A stretch of 64,000 nt of DNA from Gracilariopsis chorda (Eukaryota; Rhodophyta; Florideophyceae; Gracilariales; Gracilariaceae), in NCBI GenBank assembly GCA_003194525.1, contig NBIV01000192.1, positions 105,324 to 169,323 of the forward strand. The letters are read 5' to 3'. The position numbers were made by a program, and so were the translations under genes. Under the pieces are notes generated by a model. It was given only the letters and a program-made list of their open reading frames with translations. It did not search any database and was not told the origin of the DNA. How positions within the stretch are numbered: the first letter of the stretch is position 1; each line of letters opens with the position of its first letter. Shown here piece after piece: positions 10,710 through 21,040 of the stretch.

Positions 10710-11111
10710 ATGCGGAAGAAGCTGAAGCTACGAATCCGACACTGCGGGCCATTCAAGATCATAGAAAACTTTAGCCCAGTGACATTTCGTCTAGACTTAA
10801 GCCATACACTGAAGTCAAAGACTCATCATTTGCTCCATGCGAGCGGTCTCACACTGTACCGAAAAGACAAGTCAATTCGCCCGGAGCCAGCTCATCCAAC
10901 CCCATTAGCATTGAAGGATGGGAAAGAAGGGTATGGAGTAGAATGTATTGTCAACCCCAGGAAAAAGGCCAGACGAATTGAATTTCTTGTCAAATGGCTT
11001 GTGTATCCAAGTCATGAGAACAATTTGATGAAAAACAAAGACCTCACGGACTGCAAAGCACTGCTAAAGCAGTGTGAGAAGACGAACGGAATCTTACTGG
11101 GAAGAAACTAA
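10710..11111 (+). pseudogene. pol: Element F integrase C-terminus with chromodomain
   Basis: First comes the integrase C-terminal barrel motif RHCGPFKIIENFSPVTFRL with HHLLHASGLTLYR, then a chromodomain: GVECIVNPRKKARRIEFLVKWLVYPSHENNL followed by DLTDCKALLKQCE. Tyr/Trp cage residues are partly kept (VKWLVY); the conserved W-E-P segment is lost (ENNLMKN). Chromodomains at this position define chromoviruses, where they direct integration to marked chromatin. Confidence 0.75.
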
Positions 11112-12314
11112 GCATTCAGTACCAAACAACCCTCAGGATGAATCAGAACTCCGTTATTTAAGGCGCAAGGGAATTCTACAATAATATCAAACTCGGTGGA
11201 AAATCACTATATAACTGGATGGGTTAAATCACTAGCATCAAAGCATTTACGCTATGCCTTTGCTGGGCAGCCCGTCATATATCCTTTTCATTCGCCCAAC
11301 ATGGTGCACCTTTCTACACCGACGAAAACGACATACTTCAGCACCGACTTTTCTTCAACTACGACGGCTGAATCCTGACCATTTTGGACAACACACTTTA
11401 AGTGCATCTTTTCTACTACATGGTAGCACGTTACGGACACCTCAAAGTTGAACGAACGTTTACCAGGAAATTGGTAAAATCGTAAACCGCTTGGAGAATG
11501 AAAGCAAGTCCCATTCACCTTGAAACCTGATTGTCAACGAAACCTGTTCCCAGTTCCTCCAGAATCTTGGTTTGTGCGACTCTAAAGAATTCTTTGTTAT
11601 GACTACTTACGAGTTGGGTCGACTCTACTGTTAGGGGAGATTGATGTTAGATTTAGTTACTATTTTACCTTTTTTTAAGTATAATTGGCTCCAGCATCAG
11701 TTCTAACGTGTCTACGTTTCCTATTTATGTTCTATAACATCTCCTGAAGAGATCGGTTACCTATTTGACATTTCTACCTGCCCCCAAAGCCAAGTTGATA
11801 TCTTTTGTGACATACTGTCAATATGACACGACAACATGCTTATGTCAGAAAAGCCCCAACCGACCATGTGGACAACGTTGGCTCGGAAATACACGTTGCC
11901 TACTACTTACAACGTTGACAAACACCCCACGTGGCACAGCAATGATCAAACGGTCATACTAGGTTCACGAGAGATGCGTGCCAAGTCATCATGAGCTCGG
12001 GGTTATGCCAGATCATCAAGACCCTGTCTGTGGCTGATCCTTGACCAGTCATAGAACAAGTCATTAGCTGGGGAACTCGCCAGGTCATCAAACAGTTAGA
12101 TCTGGCATCGAACCTGGTAAACCACCCACGTATGGCGGCCAACAAGAAGACCAAGCATAATGCCTTTAAACACGGACGACTTCTCGTTGACTATTGGAAC
12201 TGATAGAACTAGGCTAGACCCTCTATATAAACCCGAAGGGATGCTCTAAACTTCAACTCGGATCAATACCATCGACTTTCAACGATTTTCAACCACTGCA
12301 CCTCTGTTCCTAAC
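11112..12314. other. Non-coding, possible LTR promoter at the right
   Basis: No conserved protein segment is seen. The right part has TATATAA at 12224-12230 followed by a start-like purine/CA-rich leader up to about 12310, which looks like the U3/R end of an LTR (the 3' LTR of F or a solo LTR). I found no matching second copy and no target duplication. The left part may hold the 3' end of element F. Confidence 0.35.
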
Positions 12315-12898
12315 AATGGGCTGATACCATCAGTGGCGATCCTTGAACCCGTAAAAATTGGGGGCGCAATGCTGTCGCTGGCAACGCTTCACAATTTTGA
12401 TGAAGTGAAGAGACTTGGGGTAGCGGTGGGAGATTGCGTTCGGGTAGAACGCGTACGGTACTTATTCTCGAAGGTTTTAAACATTGAGAAGAAAGGTGAA
12501 GAAGCGGAGCCCAGTGAAGCACCTGCCCGACGAACTGCACGTCGTGTGAACCGGAACTGAAGCGCAGATGAGAGCTCAGAACCGGTGCACATCTCATTGG
12601 ATGCACAAACAATTTGAACTGCTTGTCACAAACACTGGGAAGACTGATCCACTTTTGTCGGGGAGATGCGATGGATATCCGGGGCTTTGGTAAAACGACT
12701 GGAGAGAGACTAACTGATTCGGGTGTTGAGGTTGTACCGGTTGATGTGTTCAAGCTGACGCTGGATGACATTCTTCAACAACGAGGCATTCTAACAGGAA
12801 CCTTTGCATGCGTTGCAGGACACACTACAACCAGCAGAATGCGAAGTATGGAGCGACGGCTAAGTATGGGAGCCCTCAGGATAACCACTAAACAGTGA
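12315..12898 (+). pseudogene. ligA: Fragment of NAD+-dependent DNA ligase (LigA-type)
   Basis: The first segment (12315-12500) reads SVAILEPVKIGGAMLSLATL, then HNFDEVKRL and VGDCVRVER, which is the OB-fold of LigA (consensus PVA-LEPV-GG, ATLHN-DE, GD-V-V-R). A frameshift follows. The next frame gives CPTNCTSC, a TGA at 12569-12571, then GCTNNLNCLSQ, forming the four-cysteine zinc site. After that come LIHFCRGDAMDIRGFG and DVFKLTLDDILQ, the start of the helix-hairpin-helix domain. The adenylation domain and the BRCT end are missing. LigA is the bacterial replicative ligase, also known from some large DNA viruses; its presence among eukaryotic transposons suggests an old transferred or organelle-targeted gene now broken. 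Recognition is strong; origin is inference. Confidence 0.85.
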
Positions 12899-13114
12899 AA
12901 CCAGAATTGCGGTGGAGTGAACAGATGGATGGTTTACAGGCAGAGCTAGGAAGTACGTTCATTCGATGGCGGGGCACCCCCAGGGTCGCCAGTTTTATGA
13001 TAGATATCGCTGAATGCCATATATGGTCGTATAGTGTGTGGATCAGTTGTTCATGGGGTACAACTACCTCCATTCTCAAAATGTATTAGATGTACATGGG
13101 CATAAGTTAGGCTA

Positions 13115-13925
13115 ACAGATCCTTTCCGTTAAGGAAGTTGGAGCCGCAGCCTTCAATATAAGCTGGGATGATAACCGTCCAAAATAAGAGGAGGATACTC
13201 TTTCGGCTGTAGTCGAAGTACCTTCCTTTACAGCAGAAGTAATCGGTGCAAAACACGCCCCAAAGAAGGTTTTGATTATATACGAGCAGGGGCAGAAAAA
13301 GAGAATTGGACTATTAACAGACTCGGAGAGCATGGTGTACGGCTTACGTAAATCTCCCCGAACACAACACTTTTCGCTGCAAAGCGTATCAAAAATCCTA
13401 AATGTTATCAGCAAAAGGAAAGACAGTTCCATCGATATCGTTTGGATACCCGGTCATTGCAGTCTTCCGGAAAATGAACAGTTGGATACCCTCTCAAAGC
13501 AAAGCTTAATCACTTCATTGAAAGATCAAATCAAAGTCCCGTTCTACATTGAGGACGCTCAAACACGAATCATGGCGGCTGCGAAAGCCAAGCCCATCAT
13601 CAGTGATGTCCCCGAACAACTACAGGACATCGTATCGTTTCGAAACGCAGAAGTTACGCTGTCGATAATCTACGTAGGTCACATCTCGAATGTTCGCCCG
13701 GTTGCTACCTACATATAACGAAAGCCGTCACAGTGCGATTGCAACACACACGCTCCCAATGATGTAGAAAATGTATTGCAGCACTGCACCAAGCGGACGA
13801 AATCCGAGCTCCTTGCTCCTGCAGGAAGCAGAGGTAAGACTTTAGCGGAGATAGTCCCCCAGTGTCCATCAAAGTTGTTAGCTTTGTTCAGGAGAGAGAT
13901 GTTCTTCACATGAGAAACCACAATC
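13115..13925 (+). pseudogene. RNase H domain and tail of a non-LTR retrotransposon
   Basis: Open from 13272 to 13718, with an earlier frame from about 13125. Motifs: VPSFTAEVIGAKHA (catalytic Glu), GLLTDSESMVYGL (catalytic Asp), IDIVWIPGHCSL and PENEQLDTLSK (last Asp), the order of a type I RNase H. After the stop the same frame gives CDCNTHAPNDVENVLQHC, a Cys/His cluster often found behind RNase H in LINEs of the I/ingi type. No endonuclease or RT is left upstream, so this is a 5'-truncated copy. Confidence 0.75.
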
Positions 13926-13945
13926 AGCGTGGCAGAATCTGGCAT

Positions 13946-14618
13946 ACTGAGTCCACAATACAGAAGAAGAAAGAGAAGACAATCTGAACAGGGAATGTTC
14001 CGCTTAAAAACTTACTTTGCAACTCTACGAGAACATTCAAGAAGCAGTTGCCGGCGTGGCAGAGCAGAGCTTTGTGTTCACCGGTACTTTTGTCATACTG
14101 AGTCGGCCTGAAGTTATGAAATGGATAAGGAGGTCTGGGGGATTCATAACGAGTTCAGTCACGCGCAAAACGGATTATGTTGATAATTGACTTGATCCCG
14201 GCCAAAGGCTTTTCAAAACTCAGAGAAACGAAGTTCAAACGGTTCCAGAAGAGTAGTTTTTCAGTCTGTTTGAGGTCAGCTCGCCATAACAAATAGCACA
14301 CCGTAATGTTCCAAGCACGTACCGAGCCCCAAGAACCCCATGAACCGTGCAATAGACGCCTCCATACACGACATTCAGTTCGCTCTACAATTTGTTAGCT
14401 TGAGTGGTGGCCTCCGAGTCCCTCGTTTCGTGCTCCACCGCTTCAGTGCCACGGTCCACTGTTCCAACCTCATTCCAGTTAATAGCATTGAATGGAACGC
14501 AACCATCGCCAATAAAACAACCGCGTAACACAAACTCTAAAGAGATCCCAAAAAGGGTGGTGAAGGTCATGCAGGTCCCCTAAACTACACTAAAGACGAT
14601 GTTAACAGTCATTTAGAA
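13946..14618. other. No recognisable gene
   Basis: Short open frames occur on both strands, none with a conserved motif. The stretch may include the 3' untranslated tail of the LINE relic at its left end. I see no terminal repeats. Confidence 0.3.
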
Positions 14619-15131
14619 TTGTACAGAGGATCAACTCTATTGGAAGAGACATGTGGGCGCTCCTTGCAGACGAAATCAAGAAGTAGAGCAAAGCAAATGG
14701 TCGTCTACAGAAACCATGATTCTCTAAAAAAAAGGTTGACAAAGTATGCAATACTCAAAAGTCTACTGAAGACTTTTCATGACCCGCGGATGTTCGTCGT
14801 GCAAAGGAAATTGCATGGGAAATTCAGGGAACCCACAAAGCTGTTTGAAGACCATTTTTATCCCGGTACTGACTGCAAAGGTAACACGGAAAATGGAGAA
14901 GAGAGCGATGAAAGCAGCGGGGTTGGCTCACAAAAGAAGCGTAAAACACTGGGACAGAGGGATGTGCATGCGAAGAACCTAAATACCGGAGACGCTTGGC
15001 TAAAAAGTATTAAGACTATGACCGAATTCATGGGTGTCATTGGTAATTCCCTCCCGCCTTCTAGAGATTCTTCATTAGTATCTACAGAGCAGGAAGCCAG
15101 TATATCAAATTTCGTGAAGAAATATGGGTAG
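14619..15131 (+). CDS. Unrecognised open frame, 170 residues
   Basis: Basic at the start (RSRAKQ, KKRLTKYA), with helix-prone LKSLLKTFHDPRMFV, then an acidic stretch (NGEESDESSG) and a basic cluster (KKRKTLGQ), and a hydrophilic end. The first codon in frame is TTG; the first ATG-type start would shorten it. The mix of acidic and basic patches could fit a nuclear protein, but I recognise no family. It lies 5' of the Harbinger pair, so a transposon-associated protein is possible. It may also be a chance frame. Confidence 0.25.
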   Translation: MYRGSTLLEETCGRSLQTKSRSRAKQMVVYRNHDSLKKRLTKYAILKSLLKTFHDPRMFVVQRKLHGKFREPTKLFEDHFYPGTDCKGNTENGEESDESSGVGSQKKRKTLGQRDVHAKNLNTGDAWLKSIKTMTEFMGVIGNSLPPSRDSSLVSTEQEASISNFVKKYG

Positions 15132-15359
15132 TCTTCAAAGAACAAAGTGACAAAGACCATGGTACACACCAAGGAGATGATTTCGGGCATGAATTCAGTA
15201 ATACAGACGGTCGTCGGAAAGCTGTCTAGAAGTTTACCCGCATAAAATTCACAGTAACAACCTGGCTGGAACTTTGGTATCGTTGCTGAGCTTCCACTCG
15301 CGTGGGGCTGCGCCCTGCCACTACGCAGAACGTTGAGTTCGGTACGTGCTCGTAAGCTG

Positions 15360-16628
15360 ATTTTGATCCATAGTCCTTGTTCGATAGTTCAATACACGAA
15401 CAGTGAGCCCAATTATTATCCTGGCTCTCTCAGCATCCGTGGATACTGTCGCCTTTAACCGGCTAAACGGTCTCTCAATCGCCCGAATATCTCACTCGGT
15501 ACTCTGTCGCTCGCTGGGCATAATACGTGACTCGGTACTCTGTCGCTCGCTGGGCATAATACGTGGAAGTACTATGTCGACTGCGGCTAACTCCTCAGAC
15601 GCGGGCATATCACCTGTTTTGTTCAGCTTTCGCGCCCGAAGAATTTTCCCATTCGTACATCTAGTGTTGTTGACAAATGCATAATGTCCCAATGTAGAAT
15701 GACCAGGAGGAGTCATTCTGTCGAATAACTTTGGATAGTATAGTCCTGATAAAGCTGTAAGCTTCATTTCGTGCAAACTTCCAGGAAATTTGATAGCAGC
15801 GTGTATTATTTGGCAAAAAAAGTTAAACACAAACAGATTAGTGACCTCCAGTTCCTGCTTATACCCTTCAAATTAGGCGTTTTGTAGGTTAGGATCTCCA
15901 TAGTGCTAAAATTTAAACCTTTCGCCATCCGTTATCCCTAAAACACCTTTCAAAAAAGGTCTAAACCTTCTATTCTTTCTAAGCAAAGCGGTTGAGGCTT
16001 CTTGTTCTTCTACGGAAGGCCTTCTAATTTTGAACTGATCAGCTTCACGTCTTTGTGTAGCTTCAACCAGTATGAGAAGAGCATAGTCCAACCATGCACG
16101 CAAAGTTGACGGAATGATGCCAGAGAACGGGCAGAGTTGATAAAGTTTGCACTGGATTTTAAGTTAACACAAAGCCAAGCCAAGCAAATCAATAGACCTG
16201 AAAAACTACTTTCGTCCTTTGGTAGACATTTTAAGGCGATATGGACTGCTTTGTTTGTGCTCCGCTCGGGCTTTATTAAACAGTTGAAGCATGTCGTTCA
16301 CCACTAAGGACTCTGTGAAGTTTTTGATGACAATGAAGTCTTCGTCCGTGCTTTGATGCAAAATTCGCTGCCATGGCGTTTGCTCCGAGCATAATTTTGG
16401 GTTAATTAGTCCCTTGGGTTTTTGTCCTGAGGATCGGCAGTACTTTCTACAAGGCTTGCAGATAGCGAGTGCAACACAGAAAGATGTACAATAAGTCACA
16501 ATACAAGCTGCCAGAGCGGCTTTCCTCAGGCAGGAATGCATATCGCAGACTTTAGTGCTCAGATAGAAGGTGGAGGATGGTGTTGTGACTTGAATCGGAC
16601 CTTGGAGGTATGATCCTGAATACGACAT
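15360..16628 (-). pseudogene. PIF/Harbinger-like transposase, minus-strand copy
   Basis: From 16628 leftwards: an N-terminal region with EQTPWQRILHQSTDEDF, then LDYALLILVEATQRRE and SVEEQEASTALLRKN, a gap, and the DDE_Tnp_4-type core: KFPGSLHEMKL (the usual WHD is LHE), LGHYAFVNNTRCTNGKI (second catalytic site, D replaced by H in GHYAF), and SERQSTE with the catalytic Glu kept. The codon after that Glu, normally Trp, is TGA (15492-15494). A 36-bp duplication lies at the same spot. Beyond it RAIERPFSRLKATV and YRTRTM continue the domain. It is clearly homologous to the plus-strand copy at 16.6-18.1 kb but well diverged from it. Confidence 0.8.
15494..15565. repeat. 36-bp tandem duplication inside the Harbinger relic
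   Basis: Two perfect head-to-tail units (15494-15529 and 15530-15565). In protein terms it repeats the block IMPSERQSTE, adding twelve residues without changing frame. Presumably replication slippage after inactivation. Confidence 0.9.
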
Positions 16629-18056
16629 TTGACATGGACGCCGCCAAAATTTAAGCTGCTTGGCTTTTTTCTACTCGCTCGAATTTGGATGTCTGGTTAT
16701 CTGACAATATCTGCCTGCACTCAATGCATGAATGCAAGAATTACCAGATACCCAAACGTACAAATAAGAGCCCATAATAAAATGCCGAGCACCATACAAT
16801 CTGGTGCGTGGAGTACCAGATTTGAAAATATGGAAGGAGACTCCGAAGGTCCTTGCACCCTACCAAGCCGTCTACCAGATTTTCACAGTGCTCAGATGCA
16901 TTCAAAGCAAAACGAAGCTGCCGTCGTGGTCTGTTTTGCCTGCTACTCAACAACTCCCAGTGTCTGGCTAGCTGTTTTTAAGCCTCAACGGAAGCAACGC
17001 AGAGGCAACAAAAGCGCGCAGCACAAACGCGGTGCACTAATCCACCCAACTTCCTCCACGGAACACACGCCATGGCAACGAATTCTACTACAAGGCATGG
17101 ATGAAGACGTTCTAGCGACTACAAATTCCACGAACGCCATCGTGATGCACGTTATGGTCCCTCTTTTTGACGCCACACGAGTAGAAAACATCAAAGGCAA
17201 CCCATCTTGCCTCACAACCTCACGAAAAGGATGCAAACCGTGACTTAATTAAATTGATTTGCTCGGGCTGGCATTGTGCGTTCTAGAGACACAATGTAAG
17301 GCTTACCATCTGTGCCCCGTTATTGGCATTGTACCTTCCAAACTAAGCGCATCGCTCGACTATGCACTGAACATGCTCTTGAAGGCAACAAGAAGAGAGG
17401 AGGTTGTTTTGATTAATATTAAATTGCCGTCCGTTGATGAACAAAAAACCTCTGCTGCGTTACCGGAGAACAACAAAAATTTTGGACCTCTTCTAAAGGA
17501 TTTGTACAGAATAACTGATCGGGGTAGGTTCAAGATTCAAAAATATGCAAGCTATAATATTCAAAATGGGTACTACGAGGGATGCACGGAGCAAGAAGAG
17601 GTGACAGACTTGTTGGTTTTTAACCTCTTTGGTGAGGTTATTCCTGCAGCTATAAACTTTCCAGGAAGCTGGCATGACACAAAGCTCGCTGCGCTGTGCG
17701 AACTGTATTATCCTGAACTTGGCGATGAAAAGACTCCACCCAGTCACGTGATCATCGGAGATTCAGCATTTATCAACAATACGAGGAGTACAAACGGGAA
17801 GATTATTTGCGCTCGAAGGACCAACGAAACGTCTGATATCCCTGAATCACAAGAACTGGCCGCAATTGACCTTATCCTCCAGCACATTATGCCCACCGAG
17901 CGACAAAGTGCGAAGTGGGGTATACGTGCTCTCAAAGGCCCGTTTAAACGACTGAAGGGAACGCTAACTACAGACGTGGAGAGACGTTCAATTATAATAG
18001 AGCTTTCAGTTCGTTTATTGACCTATCGCACGAGAGCAATGGGATTCATCAAATAG
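16629..18056 (+). pseudogene. PIF/Harbinger-like transposase, plus-strand copy
   Basis: Two open frames (16629-17243 and 17259-18056) separated by a stop cover one protein. The first has EHTPWQRILLQGMDEDVL, matching the minus copy. The second, 265 residues, carries LDYALNMLLKATRREE, then the DDE_Tnp_4 core: FNLFGEVIPAAINFPGSWHD (first catalytic site, HD), VIIGDSAFINNTRSTNGKI (second Asp) and ERQSAKWGIRALKGPF. In the last block the catalytic Glu before Trp is Lys (AAG at 17913-17915), so this copy is inactive despite the long frame. Harbinger transposases cut and paste short elements flanked by 3-bp target sites; I did not find the terminal inverted repeats. Confidence 0.85.
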
Positions 18057-18185
18057 CTACTAAGTACGGCAATGGAGAATCGTAAGAACGCATGGCCGCA
18101 CCCTGAGGAGCGAAGTGGGCAAATGCGAGCGGCAGCGAGCTTCACTACGCCAAACCCTTTGAAACACCCGTCAAGTCTCCGTAGG

Positions 18186-18695
18186 TCAACACTGTCTCGA
18201 CTCTTGTCTATGAGAACGCCCCCGATCTACGAAAAGATACTTCAGCGAAAGAAGCATACGTTTAAAAAGCACTTCCACTGGCCCTTCATTGCGAATGATG
18301 TTTGGAATACGCCAAAGACGTGCGTGTCGTATGCAAAGATCGGTGGGACACGAGCGCGCCATCAGGCTAAGATCAAATTGTTCCCAGCAGTTGGGCCATT
18401 GAACTCTGTTGCGATGGCATCCTTGGCCCACTTTCAAAGTCCATTCATGGGCTTCAGTTCATCTTGGTGATCACCGACAGGTTAACAAAGACGAGATCCG
18501 CAAATCCCTTGAAGACTACTACCACTACGGATGTCGCTTTTGCGTTCCTCACCCACTGGGTCTATCCTCATGGTTTACCATTGTATTTCATGATGTACAA
18601 CGGCAATCAGTTCGTGTCGAAGATCACGGCTTATTATCCGCAAACTATTGGTCAGGCTTAACAGTTTGACAGGACTCTCGGTAACCGTTTGGTAC
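18186..18695 (+). pseudogene. pol: Relic D integrase, first part
   Basis: Reads FKKHFHWPFIANDVW with a damaged C-x2-C pair, IKLFPAVGPLNSVAM (start of the core, Asp lost), LVITDRLTKTRSA, then WVYPHGLPLYFMMYNGNQFVSKI (second Asp replaced in YNGNQF) and AYYPQTIGQA followed by QFDRTLGNRL. A block between the second and third catalytic sites is deleted. Frames change at about 18.47 kb. Confidence 0.8.
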
Positions 18696-19757
18696 TGTGA
18701 GCGCCATCACAAAATGGTGACACAGAGGGGCCAAACTTAGCAACAAAGTAGGCTAAAAAGGGTGTCCTCGTAGTTGAAAGCACCGTAGAGATGAAAATGA
18801 TAAACAGAAAGAGCGAACAAATGGAAATAAAGGGACCAAAAGAACTCAACCTGCTAAGCAAATATGAAAAGAAAAGGGAGAGCAAAATTCTCAATCCCAA
18901 AAAACTTCTTCAAAACTTCTTGAAACGGCGCACGACAAAGGACTTACGTCAATGGCCACTACGAGTCAGACTCCCGGCTTCCGGTCAGACACTCCGGATT
19001 TGTAGCGATTTCTGCAGCTTATCTACTTCTGCGCTAACCAGAAGCAGACGCGTACAATCCCTGCAGGTCTTCCAAAGAAGAGCTATTAAATGCGGGGTAT
19101 GCTTCCAATCTGTACCCAATCCGGCCCTTTGCGGGAAATATTGCATTCCACCTCACCTGCGGATAGCTTCCCGTCCAGCAGTTTCGTCCGGAAATCGCCA
19201 GGTCTTTCCACCGACACCGTTATGCGAGCAAAGCTCCAATGGGGCTCACAGACGACAGAAGCACCTTTGGTACACACTGCCCGTCTCCCGTCCATGCTTG
19301 TAGCGCTTCAAGCGGTCTTAGTGACGGCAGTTCCCCGACCCAGGTATTCACCTAGCCGTAAACGCCTCACTAGATGCAGATGATGATTGAATGGTTGATT
19401 CAAAGAGTGAGAAAGGTTGGGGGTGAGGTATATGTATGAATTTGATGTTGAGCTGAGTCCAGACCAAATTCCGGGCCTAAACTTGCCCTTTTAGAGCGTC
19501 TAGAAGCACTTAAAATAACGCAGGAATGCATTACTACTTTCTACTTACTCGTGTGTGCGCCTAGGTTACTCCATTGGCTTCTAGCAGCCTCTGGAGCTGC
19601 ACACTAATCAGTGAAAATCCGTCTTCTGGCACCAGCGTCACTTAAATACAGTAGCATGGCTGGGTCAGCGAAGCAAAGAATGCTCTAGGAGCTCCTGGAA
19701 CTCTCTACACGTGTGTTCTAGCAGTGCCAGAAAATTATACACTTTTCGCGACCAAAA
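18696..19757. mobile_element. 1,062-bp insertion in relic D with 5-bp target duplication
   Basis: Flanked by GGTAC on both sides (18691-18695 and 19758-19762). Removing the insertion and one GGTAC rejoins the integrase reading frame: GNRLV before it continues with QYTAEHLV and SLAYA, as expected. The left end is TGTGAGCGCC, as in LTRs, and a TTAAATACAG box about 120 bp before the right end fits a solo LTR, but the right end (ACCAAAA) lacks the usual CA. Internal open frames are short and match nothing I recognise. A solo LTR with a decayed end is my best guess. Confidence 0.6.
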
Positions 19758-20468
19758 GGTACAATACACTGCCGAACATTTGGTATGCGATGACAACGTT
19801 AAATCACTGGCATATGCATAAAAAACTCAGTTTATAATTCCATTGGTACGAATACGTTTCATCTCGCACTGTATAGGCAGCCAATGTCATTGGCATTAGA
19901 TGCTAAGACGTCATCGTTTCCTCAGGAAATTATCGGAGGAATGATACCAACGCAGGGGAAGAGGTACATGAGCCAAAAGTTTGACAGTATCCTGCACAAG
20001 TCAAAGACAATTTTATCGCGAGCCCATCTCAGGTACAAAACAGATTCTGATAAGGCCGTTCGATCTACTGGTACCTTCAAGGCAGACCAAATGATATACC
20101 TCGATAAAGCGCCGTCGGATATACCACTGGATGAAATAGATCTCGCTTCTAGGAAGCTCCTGAAGAATTCCATTGGTGCCTTCAAGGTGCTACGCGCTTC
20201 TAGCCATACGTTTCATATTGAGCGTGATATCCTGGAAGACATGGTCGCGATCGACCGTGTCGCCAAGGGCCCATCGGACACTACTTCGAGGAAGAACGCG
20301 AGCGATAGTGTCGTCCCTACCACTTTTACTACCCTGTTCCACCTTTCGATGGTGCGCCGCACCCTACAGTTACGACGTCTGTACCAAAATAAGCATCTTC
20401 AACTTGGCTCCAGGACGTATCAGCCGATGATTAACCACACAAGTAAGTCACAGTCGATCCTACCGTAA
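19758..20468 (+). pseudogene. pol: Relic D integrase, C-terminal part
   Basis: After the insertion the frame continues into a 194-codon open segment (19884-20468): LALDAKTSSFPQE, the helical stretch AHLRYKTDSDKAVR, then the barrel-type end FKADQMIYLDKAPS, LLKNSIGAFKVLRASSHTFHIE and DMVAIDRVAKGPS. The homologous region of relic C reads KATGAFKVIRCTDKTGTIL and NIVSIDRF, so C and D are close relatives. Confidence 0.8.
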
Positions 20469-20884
20469 GCAAGTATACCTTACATGTTTCCTTTAAGGCA
20501 GTCTCTGCTGACCCCACCAGTGGCTTGTCCTCTAATGGATTTGGTCCCTTGGACGCCATAAACATTTCCAAGGAAGCGTTCTTGCCTTTTTGCGGCGCAA
20601 ATGTGGCGGATCCCCCCCTTTGCGTACCACCGAAAGCTCACCAACGGAAAATTTGGGCATTATCTCCCACCTAGGTAGGGATTTCTCCAGTGGTTCTTAG
20701 CGCCCTGTGCATGGTCCTGGGTCTTTCTTGCGCACCTTACGATCTTCCATGGTATCAGGTGTTGCCCGACGGGATAGTTCTTTCAAACTTACAGTACCTG
20801 CAGTGCATGGTTCTAGCTCTGCACCACTGCCCAGTGGATATGCTCCATTCTACACGATGGATCTATCGGGGTAGTTGTTGCCTA

Positions 20885-21040
20885 AGAAATATGTGGTTGA
20901 CCACATCGTTTCCACGTACTTGAGGATAATGGGAACGTCACCTAAAAGTTTCTTGGTACCGGTACCCGCCGGAATATGACCAGTGGGAACCGCAGCACCA
21001 CATACCGGAAACCTTCACTCAAAGGTTCTGTCTGAAGCAG
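20885..21040 (+). pseudogene. pol: Relic D chromodomain
   Basis: YVVDHIVSTYLR, then after a small frame change SWYRYPPEYDQWEPQHHIPE and TFTQRF. This matches the chromodomain pattern of a leading hydrophobic strand, an aromatic W-Y-x-Y-P cage segment, W-E-P and a C-terminal helix. About 420 bp separate it from the integrase end, a plausible linker now full of stops. Confidence 0.75.

Larger units (their letters stand above)
6790..11111 (+). mobile_element. Degenerate Ty3/gypsy chromodomain element F
   Basis: In order on the plus strand: gag (about 6.9-7.3 kb), protease (7.7-8.3), RT (8.3-9.0), RNase H (9.0-9.6), integrase (9.7-10.7) and a chromodomain (10.9-11.1). That is a complete chromovirus-like layout. 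Stops and frameshifts occur every few hundred bases, and the DNA is strongly AT-rich, so this is an old relic. I could not pair LTRs by eye. It belongs to a different family from E1, C and G: its gag and protease share no obvious blocks with theirs. Confidence 0.85.
18186..21040 (+). mobile_element. Ty3/gypsy relic D with chromodomain
   Basis: Contains, on the plus strand, the integrase zinc region and core (18.2-18.7 kb), a 1,062-bp foreign insertion (18696-19757), the rest of integrase (19.76-20.47 kb) and a chromodomain (about 20.9-21.04 kb). Gag, protease, RT and RNase H are absent, so the 5' part has been lost, possibly at the junction with the Harbinger copy. Many stops. Confidence 0.8.

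Noticed and set aside
12315-12898. An intact bacterial gene or bacterial origin for the window
   Set aside because: The ligase segment is frameshifted and stop-containing and is surrounded on both sides by eukaryotic retroelements.
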